Assembly: GCA_002270565.1 (NCBI GenBank)
Contig: NQMI01000123.1
Coordinates: 78,399-142,398 of the forward strand
Direction of reading: 5' to 3'
Length of the DNA: 64,000 bases
Source: Stenocarpella maydis
Taxonomy: Eukaryota; Ascomycota; Sordariomycetes; Diaporthales; Diaporthaceae
Shown here: positions 21,221-31,491 of the stretch, in pieces
Numbering within the stretch: the first letter of the stretch is position 1
Layout of the letters: the number at the start of each line of letters is the position of its first letter
The notes under the pieces: generated by a model
The model's input: the letters and a program-made list of their open reading frames with translations, nothing else
Told to the model about the DNA's origin: nothing
Database searches by the model: none
Position numbers and translations under genes: made by a program

Positions 21221-23440
21221 CCGTACGGCTGGAAGACAATGGGAGGACCCGGATGAGTAGTTTGGCTAGGCTGGATAGATTAATCCTTCACTTTCTGCCA
21301 TTTGAGTCCCCTATGAAAAACGCTTGCTGGCCGTGGCTGAATGCCCCGCAATGCACTTTTGCTTTCAGCAGCATGACTATATTCCACCTCGATCAATGAA
21401 TGGGGAATGCGATTTTGTAAACTGTTTGCCGGAGTGTGAGTTGGCCTTCAGTTCCTCGTGTTAGAGGTCTCGACTAGCATTGTCTGCGCCGTTGATAGAA
21501 GGCTGTCTCGATCGTTTTAGGCAGAGTACCTAGGTAATTACTTGAAACTTACCGCCTTTGGTACCTAGGTATTGTGCAAAACCTAGTAGTACTAGGCGTA
21601 TAAGCGTTTCCTATCACTTCATGAAAGGGCTAGCCGCAACTCTTGGTCAAAGAGGATGTAAACGGATGGAGAATTAAACTAGTTATATGATTCGCCGGTT
21701 CGTATCCGTATTTGGAATGAGTAATCTGAGAACCCCGAGCTCACTTTATATTTCGACTTTTGTTTTCGCACAGGGCATTCGTGGTTGGACATGGTGCTGC
21801 TGTACTATCAGCCATTATCGATTTGGATCATGTGTTGGAAGAAATGACCCGAAACAACCTGGTCGTCACTAAAATGTCATTCCAAGCAAGATGGGACAAG
21901 TGTTGTCCCGTGATCGTTGGAAGTGAGGGGTATGATCCTTTGTGACAGTACCTAGGTATTAACCTCAGGTGCTAGTCGCGTAATAACAAGTCATTGCACT
22001 ATGGCTACTCTGCCATGGCAGCATGTTCGGCTTTTTGGTGCGTGGCAGTGTCGTGGTAGAAATAGATGGTTGAGCAAAGCACGCAGTGTTGACCAATGAA
22101 GATCATGCCGGCTTTTCTAGGAGGGTATGCTAAATCCATGGTGTGATGTGCATGACTAGGAGCTTCTTATCCGAAGACCGAGGTAGAAAAAGGACCAAGA
22201 GCATGTTGAGGGTTCTCTCACGCATGCGTGCAGCACCGGGGTGCTTCACTAGTCTCAGGGAGCAGTTGACTTTTTCCATAAAGAGAACACAGGGCCGGTT
22301 TGCCCACAAGACATGAAGCTTTGCCCAAGCCTGGTTGCCCCGTTGTCGGAGCTTGGCTGGTGGCGGCTTGTGGTGCCGCTCACTGCGAGGGCTCGAGACA
22401 GCTTGGCAGAGTCGCGGGTGGCAGCAGGCGAGGTGCTGTCGAAACGATGGGCCGTGTGGGAGGACAAACATTATCCGTGAGAGATTTAATGGGCCTGGTG
22501 CTCGGTGTATCTGCGTCTCATTTGAGAATAGTCGGTCATGTCTAGTAACAATGAGGTTGAGGTTGAGATACACAGATCAAGGGCACAAGGCACAAGAGTA
22601 CCTAAGTACTTAAGGAATGTGGACTAAAAAGAAGTACCCAAGCACAACAGCAGAAAGCTCCTTCGTGCAGGTGGCTGGCTGGCTTGTGATTGGCTGGTGT
22701 GGCCTGGAACGCCCAAGCTGAGCAGCTGCCCCACGGCTCACTCGGCAAGGATGCCCATGCCCCCCCGCCTGCTCTCGGTTGTTTCTGCTCTTACCTCAGC
22801 GTGGTGCTATTCCAGCTAGACTACTCAGTACCTTGCCCAGATCCGGCCTGCAGCAACAAAAAGGCCAGGAGAGCTTGGATTATCAACACGTCAATACCAG
22901 CATCACCTTCGAAACACCATCCAGCTATCAGTGGAAATCCCATGACTGGTTACAGCATTTCCAGGCAGCGTTTCATTTGACCCTTGTTTCCCTTCCTGGC
23001 CGTGCCAAAACCTGAACCCCACCACGGGAATCCCCTCTGCGGGGCAGCAAGCATCATCGTGACAAGCTGCCGCTGGGGGCCAGGCACACATCCACTTTCA
23101 GGCTATTATTAGCCTCACAGGCCTGAGGGCCTCTTTGTTTCTGTCCCATCCTGGCCTGGTTGAACATGGGAGTTTTCTACACATGGTTCCCACGAGCTTG
23201 AGCGTGCAGAGCAGGGACCAAAGAACCATCTCGAATCATCACATCGTGAGTTTGACGCTCAAAACTTTACCACTCACTCACGCACACGCACACACACACT
23301 AACTCATCACCTGCTGCCAGCCATCCCACTCTTCTCCCATCCCGCCACTCGGCGCCTCGATCTCCACAGCTCATGGATGTCCCCCGCTGCTCCGTTAGGT
23401 GAAGCTATCCACCATCCCCCTGGCATTGTTGAGCCTCGTG
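21221..23440. other. Long intergenic region with palindromic TACCTAGGTA motifs
   Basis: About 2.2 kb without a recognisable gene. TACCTAGGTA occurs at 21527-21536, 21562-21571 and 21949-21958. A CA-rich stretch near 23277-23300 and pyrimidine-rich DNA up to 23400 look like the leader of the F-box gene. Frames at 22300-22600 show no family motif. Confidence 0.45.
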
Positions 23441-24757
23441 ATGGACCCCCACGGTGGAGCAAACCAGGCAAACGCCCAACAGCCACAGGACGACCATCAA
23501 GATATCGCGCCCTTTCATCGCATATCCCCCGCGCGTGTCGCCACCGGACTGTCAAATGGCATCCGCCGCACAATTACCTTCATCACCGAGCCTCTGTCGC
23601 CAGCACGTAGCGAGTGGGACCTTGAGTCAGCCCCGCCAACCCCGGGGCTCGACAAGTTCCGGAGATGGAGCACCCTACCAAAGAGCACCGACGCCCCCAA
23701 CGCCTCCGTAACCCGCCCGGGCACCCCCGAGGAGCCCCGCAACTTCATGACCCTCCCCGCAGAGATACAGATCGTCATCCTGCAGCACCTAGACTTCGCG
23801 GACATCGAGCGCCTGCGCCGGACCTGTAAGTACTGGTACAACTTTGCCACCCCGCGCCTGGTCCGGAGCATATGGGGCCCCGACACCTTCCGCGCCATTC
23901 TCATCCGCCATTGCAGGGTCTGCCTCACATACTGCCCCAGGGACGTCACCCGCCTGCTCACCACCCCTCTGGACGCCGGATACCCGCTGTCGTCTCGGTG
24001 TGTCAAGTGCACCCTCCAGAGCCGCGACGGTACCGTGAGGATCGGCAGGAAAACTACCCTGGGCAACTTCACCGACTACTGGACCTGCCGCTGGTGCGGC
24101 TGGCCCATCACCGCCGACAGCTGCAACGGCACCCCCCAGTTCCACAGGAAGTGCTACGACCGGTACGCCATCGTGCTGCTCGCCTTCTTCCTCCTGGGCT
24201 GGATCCAGTTCTTCCTCGGCCTAGCGGGCTCGGGGCTGTGCTGGCACTACTTTAGGGGCGACAGGCTGGTGCTCGCGCCCACCATAGTCGGGTTCCTGCT
24301 CATGTGGGTCTGCATCATGCTCATCATGTTCCGGGGTAATAGGGTCAGGACATATAATGTTGCCCTGTTTCTGGAGGTGGCCATATTAGGGTTATGGGTG
24401 AGTTGTGGACATTCCTCCTTCGTTTGCGGACGCAGTGAGACGACGCAGAAGAGACCGCCCGGATTGAGCTGACACGTCACACAGGTTGCTCCAGTTTACT
24501 CAGTTTCCAAGGGCCTTGCAAGGAACAAACCTTCAGCATCAACGATAGCCACGCTGGTACTGATTGGCATAAATATGCTCTTCAGGCTCCTCAACATCAC
24601 CGGAAACATCGTCCTCATAACAGACTACGACCGGACAAGGCACTACGTCCCGCGCATACCCATCTGGCGCCGCTTTATGAACCCCATACTCACCGCACTC
24701 ATCTTCTGGACCTACCCTCAGCACGCAGAGCGGAAGTTCGCGCCGGACTACCGCTGA
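23441..24757 (+). CDS. F-box protein with CxxC cluster and C-terminal membrane spans
   Basis: Two exons (23441-24397, 24485-24757) give about 409 residues. The first ATG in a good context is 23441 (MDPHGGANQA). A ~110-residue polar leader is followed by an F-box: FMTLPAEIQIVILQHLDF then LRRTCKYWYNF. Next come several cysteine pairs (HCRVCLTYC, RCVKC, TCRWCGW, HRKC) that could bind zinc. After these are about four hydrophobic segments (AIVLLAFFLLGWIQFFLGLAG, a second with GFLLMWVCIMLIM, a third with VALFLEVAILGLW, and a fourth across exon 2, TLVLIGINMLFRLL). F-box proteins recruit substrates to SCF ubiquitin ligases, and this architecture suggests a membrane-anchored one. The CxxC and membrane parts are not assigned to a known family. 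Confidence 0.78.
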
Positions 24758-25729
24758 CCAAAGGGTTTGAGAGATTCGTGGACGGGTTCAGGTGCATAGA
24801 GAAATCCATAGGTTGGGATTAGGCGGGCTCTGAATGGGGCCGGACGAACCGGTCGGTGGAATGATATCAGACAGTGCTTGGACGGATAACTTCGCACGAA
24901 GCCTTTGTGATGGCGCCTAATCATATGCTGCTCCATGATAAACTTTATGTGCATGTCGTCAACCTGAGATTGACAGGAGTGGAACAGCTCGGATTAGCAT
25001 ATAATGAAATTTAATGCGTTCCAAAAAGTAAGAGACATGTAAAAAATACTGAGGGCCGGGAATACCAGGTGGAAAGCCCCTGCCAGGGCCCTGGGAGCTA
25101 TTCGTCCAAGTTACCTAGGTACTACGGCTTAGATGGGCGGGGAGGCGGTTCGCCTTCGTTACTCACTCAGCTCGCTCCTCCCGCGAACCCCCTCACGCCA
25201 CCCAGTAGGGCTCTCTAGGAGCCCAGAGGAAGGGCCCTTACTTGCCTAGAGGATGGGTTTCCGCGAGAGCTCTTTATATGCCTATAGAGAGGGAGCTTTA
25301 CGTGCCCAGAGGAAGGCCGTCCATATACCCTTTATTGCCCTCTTCATTAGGCCCTCTTTATCTAGGCCCGTTGAGGCCCTCTTCGTGAGGCCCTCTTCGC
25401 GGGGGCCCCTTCGCCTAAGGTATGTAAGCTTCGATCTATGTCCCGCTCCGCTGATTCCTTGGCCGCTAGAGATTGATGATTAGTCTAGGGCTGGCAATTC
25501 TACTAGCGGCCCACGGTCTATTTTTATTAATTAGGGGCTGAGAATTTTGGTAGACTGTTTAAGCGTGTGGTCTGTTAAGATCCCGTCTATAGACTATTCT
25601 AGACGAGTAGCATATTTGGCATAGTAGGAAGGTTTACAGAAAAAAGAAGTATATCACTAAAGAGGGACAGATAATCAACAGCGAGGTCCTCTATCGATGC
25701 GGCAGACCACTCTCTAGGCTTCCTCCAAA
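24758..25729. other. Intergenic region with degenerate GCCCTCTT-type repeats
   Basis: About 1 kb between the F-box gene and the frameshifted gene. A TACCTAGGTA palindrome lies at 25112-25121. From about 25200 to 25420 there are imperfect repeats of AGGCCCTCTTC and GCCCAGAGGAAGG. No gene is supported. Confidence 0.45.
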
Positions 25730-26858
25730 TCAACCATTCATCGCTTTCAACATATCTCGGGCGTCTTCCATGACCCTGTCGATCTCATTCTCCCAGTATG
25801 CATATTCGAACCGTTCGTCCTCATTATCCGACGCATTACCAGTATCATCCCAGACCACGCCAATCTCTTCTGCGCCCTCAATGTCTTGCTCATAGTCAGC
25901 CGTGCCCTTGAGGTCCTCCAATGCCTCCTCCATTCGAGAAACCCACTGATGTTCCCAAAACTCGCAAAAGGTAGTGATGTCCACTGAGAAATCCGGCGTG
26001 TCGAGGTTGAGCGTGTCGGAGAACTCGGTGACCAGGCCTTCCAGGAGGCGTGACTCTGTGGACTCCAGCTCACGAAGCTCTTGGGCCTCTTTTCTTGTGT
26101 AGGCAGTGTGGAAATCCGGCCGCGTCCTGGCAGGGAGACTCGCTGTATGACATGGCCAGCAGCATACATGAGTCATACCTAATCCGGTGAATGTCAGGAA
26201 GCGAATAGCAGCTCTGAGACGCAGAGGGCCGAATAGGGTCATGGCTTGTCCGCAGGAATGTGGAGAGCCTTTCACCCAAAATCGGTATCGAGTTGACCAC
26301 ACTGCTTTCATCGCTCGAAAAGTTGCTGATTTCCCACCCATTCCAATATCTTATATCGTAACACAGTCCCTTCGACATATTAGTCCAGGGGGTGCAACCT
26401 CTGTCCGAGCATGGACAAATGCAGTCATCGGTAATCTCCACTGGAAAAAGGGCTGCGCTAAATACTTTCACAGAAGATGCCTCGTTCCCGAGGTCGAAAC
26501 CCGCCAACTCCACGAACCTATCCACGTACGCGACGAAGTTCCCAATCCTGAAAGCCATTTCATGCTCCCGAGCTCTGTTGCTTGAGACTGCGATACTGCC
26601 GTAGCCACCTCGTCTGCAAACGTTCTCATAAGAAGGATGAGGTGCGAGCACTCCAGTGTATTTTGCGCCATGCTGCACAAGCCAACTTATATATGGAGAT
26701 CGGAGATTCGCACCCCCAAAAACGGAGGGCGCACCCCCTAATTTGCTGACGAAGCGACTGCAGCCAATCAGAGCCCGCCGTTCTATGTCACCTGATAACC
26801 CACACCAGTGCTTTTTGCAGGTATATTCATAGTGCCCTGCAGAACCTCCATTGCCCAT
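25730..26858 (-). pseudogene. Frameshifted gene, C-terminal region of an ankyrin-associated fungal protein
   Basis: Two overlapping minus-strand frames make one protein if a frameshift near 26220-26260 is allowed. The upstream frame gives SPYISWLVQHGAKYTG, FVAYVDRFVELAGFDLGNE and DDCICPCSDRGCTPW, then GERLSTFLRTSHDP. The downstream frame continues with LRLRAAIRFLTFTGLGMTH, an acidic coiled stretch and ..MEDARDMLKAMNG. The order DGC..CSCSS..GC, RFLTF..LGLTHTCC and an acidic tail is typical of the C-terminal region found in many large fungal ankyrin or unknown proteins. No in-frame intron resolves the shift, so it is either a real lesion or a sequencing error. It directly borders the first transposon block. 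Confidence 0.5.
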
Positions 26859-26869
26859 AACATTAATTC

Positions 26870-27860
26870 AACAACCATATACCAACGCTTTATTGAATTA
26901 ATTTATCCTTATGTAGATTAATTAATCTAGCATTATTATTATCATTTAGTTACTCAGATCTTGGTTTTTCGTGGTTATAGCGATAGCGCAGGTCCTAGAT
27001 TACTCGGGTCTTAAGGCATATGTTATGAGCCAACACACATTGGCGGCTGACTACCGCAGAAGACAACCCCGCAGGTCGGGAAGTAACCCCCAAAAGGAGC
27101 GCCCCGCCTAATCCAATCAGTAACGCTACCTTATCAGGGTTAGGGTTAGGGACCCACCACGATCGATGAAATCGGTATCGATTCCATCGAGCAACACTCA
27201 ATCAACAGAATCACCATTAATACTATTGATAACGGATAAAGAGTTAGAATATATAAGGATATAGTTATTACTATACTAGATAGCTTTTATAGAATAGACT
27301 CTTTAGTTATTGATCTAAGTATTTAATCCCAATTAGATAGTCTTATAGGTAGTAATTATTATTAGTTAATAATATTACTTAATAAATGCTTAATAATGTA
27401 TTTTAAATATAAACTCTTGATCTCTTAGGTTTAATGTACTTGGAAACACTCTGATTATTATATTTTAATAACTCTTATTTATATATCGCTATACAGACTT
27501 TGAGCAATATTATATACGGAACCCTTTATAATATCGGACTCCGGAATAACCACCCCTACTTGCAACCTTCTCTATAAGCTGGATGAACTTGCTAATAATG
27601 AGGCTATGGACCCCTGTATCCAGGAATTGGTTAATGAGGTTAGGCAATTGCGCCTCCTTATGAAAGGTTAAGCTTAATATAATACGGAAGTCAAACAGCT
27701 TTAATAGGAGATTACTACTCTCTAAGCTGGAGCTAATATTATTAATACCCTAATCCAGATGAAAGAATATATTAAGCTTAATACTCCAGCCCCTTATGAT
27801 GGAGCTGCGGGATAACTTTAGGTATACCTAATGTAAGTTAGGGCCTACTAGTGCTTTTAT
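26870..27860 (+). mobile_element. Ty3/gypsy-like LTR plus decayed gag fragment
   Basis: AT-rich DNA. The segment from ~27000 to ~27500 is LTR-like and reappears, inverted, at ~59560-59050. From ~27560 a broken frame reads NLLYKLDELANNEAMDPCIQ, then QELVNEVRQLRLLMKG and LNTPAPYDGAAG..VRAYQCFY. The last part resembles the TPFDGT..LRAY motif of fungal Ty3/gypsy Gag. Several stops interrupt it. The right end is cut by the 215-bp repeat starting at 27901. Confidence 0.5.
27130..27155 (+). repeat. Interstitial telomere-like repeat (GGTTAG)n
   Basis: The sequence TCAGGGTTAGGGTTAGGGAC contains nearly three TTAGGG units inside the LTR-like segment. The inverted relative at 59411-59424 carries CCCTAACCCTAA. 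Confidence 0.8.
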
Positions 27861-27900
27861 AGGCTAGATATATAGCCTAGCGGATAAAGGGTTATATATT

Positions 27901-28115
27901 CTGATGAATTTGTGCTATAGAATAGCATTCAGTTCAGCGTGTGTTTCGGCAGGGTCGCAGTATGGTGCTCTGAGGCGAATTGGGACGATTGACAATGGTC
28001 TGAAAAACTTTGTATTGAATTAAGTTGGGCTTCTGTAAGCCCTCCTTATATACCCTCCGACGTCGTCTCACCCCTGGGCACGCTGCGGTAGGCTCTGGTG
28101 CAAATTTGCAAATGC
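27901..28115 (+). repeat. 215-bp dispersed direct repeat, copy 1
   Basis: It aligns without gaps to 60236-60450 with 16 mismatches counted by eye (about 93% identity). Thirteen of these are G-to-A or C-to-T changes in the other copy. It begins CTGATGAATTTGTGCTATAG and ends GCAAATTTGCAAATGC directly against the N run. It may be a solo LTR or the end of a larger element. Confidence 0.9.
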
Positions 28116-28120
28116 NNNNN
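28116..28120. other. Assembly gap (5 N)
   Basis: Five N bases exactly at the end of repeat copy 1. The true distance and content are unknown, and a join across repeat copies is possible. Confidence 0.95.
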
Positions 28121-28399
28121 ATAAAATATATTGCCTTTATTTACTACCCCATACCTTACACATCTTACAACCTCTAGATCTGGGGGTCTTCTTAAGCTTA
28201 AAGGCTGCTTATTAATAAGAGGCTGGTCTTATTAACTTATACTTTGAAGATACCCATTCTGGCAAATAATTATTCCTTTACTGCTATTGGAAGGCTTAAC
28301 TGAGTGGTTTAGACTCAATTTACATTAAATCTGGGTAGCATGGTATAGGTCTATAGCCTGTGAATATAGCTAAGCTACTATTAAGTGCTCTTATACTTG
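28121..28399. other. AT-rich decayed repeat DNA
   Basis: A short stretch right of the N run, with TTATT-rich sequence and no recognisable frame. Confidence 0.4.
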
Positions 28400-28890
28400 A
28401 AAACTCTAACAAATCAACCACTAAAACTAAATCTAATGAAAAAAATCAAATCAAAGGGGTCAAATTAATCACTCCAGTACCAATTTTGCCAGAGGTAATA
28501 AAGTAGTTAACTCCCCAAGTATCCCAAGAGGTATAGGCTATTCTTACTAATTATCCCACCCAAGAATACTCGGATATAACTCAATAAGTCCTCTTTAGGA
28601 AGGTATAAAAAGCATATAATAAGAAAGGGTGGGAAGTAGCAATGCTTATGAGAGAAAACCAGGCTCTTAAAAACAAATTAGAGGCCATAGTACCTTAAAA
28701 GAGGAGGAGGGTTGAAACCAGCCCCAACTCCACATTCGTACAAATCAAGCATATACGGAGGGCTAAGATTGAGGCTGGCGAGCTTGACGATAGTATAGAT
28801 GCATCCAGCGGGTCTGAAAATACCATAGATACGGCTTCCTGCATCGTGGTGGGCGATGGCGACGAGGAAGACGAGTTGGAATGAAGAGGT
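28400..28890 (+). mobile_element. Pogo/Fot-type transposase remnant (C-terminal part)
   Basis: A plus-strand frame with stops reads KGWEVAMLMRENQALKNKLE, then KRRRVETSPNSTFVQIKHIR and RRAKIEAGELDDSID, ending in an acidic tail at ~28880. A coiled RENQxLKxKLE followed by KRRxVxTxPN and IRRAxIEAG is the typical C-terminal end of fungal pogo/Fot-like DDE transposases. The catalytic DDD core is absent or unrecognisable. GGTGGTCCGAAT is duplicated just downstream (28915-28945), perhaps near the element end. Confidence 0.55.
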
Positions 28891-28979
28891 GTGTGTGGTG
28901 GTAGTAGTCTTGGCGGGTGGTCCGAATCAGGGGGTGGTCCGAATGTGGGCCCTTTGGCTTAGTGCTAGTTGGCATTCCT

Positions 28980-30055
28980 CAAATGATAGACTGTTATTAA
29001 AGGGGATATAGTTATAATATCTCTTCAACCATATCATCTATTGGTACTAGTATTATGTGGATGCTAGGGCTTTTAATAGGGAATCTATCTCTAATAGTTC
29101 TATAAAGGCCTTTATATTATCATTAACCTATAGGTATATTCCCTTATTTTATAGTATCTTCTTAAGGGTAGTAAGGATATTGCAATAGATTACTCTAAAT
29201 GTTTGCTCTTTTCAGTCCCTAAAGTCATCCTTAAAGTTAATATAGACTTCCTAGCTGGTATATCTTGTATATATTTGGGAGCATGCTTATATATAGGTAT
29301 TAAGATGGATTGCATGTAGTCTTAGGTTACTTAGAGCATCTGGATCTGGGTCTACCCCTTATAGACTGGGGTTAAGGCTCATCTTAGTAGTAGCCTCCCT
29401 AAGTGATGTATCCTTAATTATATCCAATAAGTTAATAGGGTTAAGACTAGTAGTAACTGTTAGTATGGCTGTTAATGCTAATAGCATAGGGGTGTTATCT
29501 TTATTATAGGGGTTTATTATTATGATATATGGATTGTATAGTTAATATATAGTATTATAGCAAAGAATAGGGGTGTGCTGGGGTAAAGTAGGGGTAAAAA
29601 AGATAGTAACAAGGGGTAGTAAGTATATAGGGGTAAGCTGTTAGCAGGGGTAGTAAAGATATGCCGGCTAGTAAGGTTAACCTTGGCTGGTATAGCTGAT
29701 TGCTGAGGGGATTGCTGGGGTAGTTGCTAATGGGTGCTAAAGTAGTGATATCTCTAGCATTATCTTTAAGAGTAGCTATAGGTTGGCAATATTATATAGC
29801 CTTATGCATTCTGTGGTTGCTTTCTGATGATACTTAGGGCGTAATGAATGCGTATAGGATAAAGGTGGAGTATAGTATTACGTATATAGAGCCCTCTTCT
29901 TCTTATGATGGGTAGTGATAATATTGCTGAAGACTACCGGAGTGTCTTTAAGGAGTGATGCCATTAGTACCATTAGCACAGCCACTATTAAAGCAGTAAT
30001 AATCTGTCTCTTCAATCCTTATTAATCTGTGGTTGCCCTTGCAACTACTGATCAG
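28980..30055 (-). mobile_element. Decayed internal region of a minus-strand LTR retroelement
   Basis: AT-rich, stop-rich DNA directly downstream (on the minus strand) of a likely LTR. After the LTR the minus strand reads CTGATCAGTAGTTGCAAGGG, a plausible primer-binding region. No gag or pol motif survives that I can name, so the class is inferred from the LTR only. Confidence 0.35.
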
Positions 30056-30275
30056 TGTTAGATGGGTCACGTATTGTAATATGAGTGGGGTGTTGTTCTT
30101 ATATTTCTCTCTCTGTCTTTCGAGTAGTGGGTGCAGTGGGCGTAGCCCGCCAGCTATCTCGTGTCTATATAGTGGGTGGTAGTTGCTTAGTAAGCAACTA
30201 CGCCTTCTGGCTACAGTACGGTGGCTGTAGCGATAGCCCACCAATGTGCTGTTGCACACTACTATTGCCACAACA
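30056..30275 (-). repeat. Probable LTR, 220 bp, with a 23-bp perfect palindrome
   Basis: On the minus strand it starts TGTTGTGGCAATAG and ends CATCTAACA, giving TG..CA ends and a short TGTT/AACA inverted terminus. Inside lies GTAGTTGCTTA-G-TAAGCAACTAC at 30179-30201, which could form a hairpin in the transcript. Confidence 0.5.
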
Positions 30276-30599
30276 TCCTCCTTACTCAATGTACTTACAA
30301 ACCCCCCAACTAAAGATCTCAGACTAACTACCTAGGTCGTATTGCACAGTGATGCAAGCAGGGCGCTTATAGGCAAATTTCTATGAAATGTGTCGTATAT
30401 AGTGTAGTCTTATATTCTTTTATTAGTAATTTTTTCATAACTTATTACTTTGTCATCTAAACATCATTAATAAAGCCAGGAGCATTGATAGAAGCTTGTG
30501 GGCTTTGTAACCACATGAAGCTTTAGAACGGGTTAGTTTATAAATGTCATACCGCTTATAATATATTACTGATTTTTCTATATCTCGGCCCATCGCGCA

Positions 30600-31087
30600 A
30601 GTATGTCTTCTGGACTGCTCTGATGGGTTTCTTGCCTCTTCATCTCTCTTTGCGTCCTGGACAAACCACGCACCTGTCTTTTGGATAGCCTGAGCTATAC
30701 TAACCCTTGGCCTGTATCCGAGTACTCGTTTCGCCTTGCTGCAGTTCAAATTTCGGTGAATGTAAGTATATCGTACAGTCTGCCTGCGGAGAACCGACTC
30801 CTGCTTTCCAAAGGACGTGGCCCAATTTCCGCCCAATTTCCGCCCAAACCCACCACTCAGCAAAAAAAACCCATGATTAAAGCCAATTGTAGAAAGATAA
30901 TCTTGAAATCGTCCTCCTTCACAGGGTATCCCACAGACGTAGCAGCAGCTCTTTGATAATCCCAGAATAGGTACTTGTGCAGGGGGGACTCCACGGTTTG
31001 CAGGATCACTTTAAAAGGCCGGGCAGTCCCCGTCACCCGCGCTACCTGATTGCAACCCTCGGAGGGTTGGTTCGATTTTCCCAACTA
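30600..31087 (-). pseudogene. 3beta-HSD / sterol C-3 dehydrogenase (Erg26-like) C-terminal fragment
   Basis: The minus strand reads YLFWDYQRAAATSVGYPVKE, then FLQLALIMGFF, and in another frame SFGKQESVLRRQTVRYTYIH, NCSKAKRVLGYRPRVSIAQA and KTGAWFV. This is the end of fungal 3beta-hydroxysteroid-dehydrogenase-like proteins (FWDYxRAA, SKAKRVLGYxPRVS). The break is explained by an extra T in the T8 run at ~30870 plus a 22-nt insertion made of two GCGGAAATTGG copies (~30827-30850). The Rossmann N-terminal half with the YxxxK site is absent. It sits between transposon DNA and an active-looking gene block. Confidence 0.6.
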
Positions 31088-31491
31088 TGAAGTATTGACC
31101 CACTACATAAATCATAGTTCACAGATAACATGAGTGAAAGCGACTGCGGTGAGATGCCTGCACATCGGCAGGCTGTCCCCCCCCCCCCCGACCTGGGGAG
31201 ACGTAGGACTGCGAAATATCGGAATGTTCTAGACGGCAGATGTACACGATACTTTTTCTTTTAACAGGAGAGAGAGATAAAGAGGTGCAGGTGGTCCGTT
31301 CACACAGTCGTAATTAAACGCTTAGTTAAAGGCTCGGTTCTGGATTATGGTTACTAATTAAATTTCCCAGAATCGACTTGAAGCATTCCGCTGACTTGTT
31401 TTGACTGGAATGGCTTGATACCGGACGTGCAACATGTAACAGTAGACATGGTCACCTTTGTCCGAGCACCAGATACCGAATGCGTCAATAT
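31088..31491. other. Intergenic region with poly-C tract
   Basis: About 0.4 kb. A run of 13 C bases lies at 31177-31189. Otherwise it contains only the presumed 3' flank of the transporter gene. Confidence 0.5.

Noticed and set aside
27130..27155. True chromosome end at the TTAGGG units
   Set aside because: Only about three units, flanked by repeat DNA on both sides and present again inverted at 59.4 kb; an interstitial motif within an LTR-like element.
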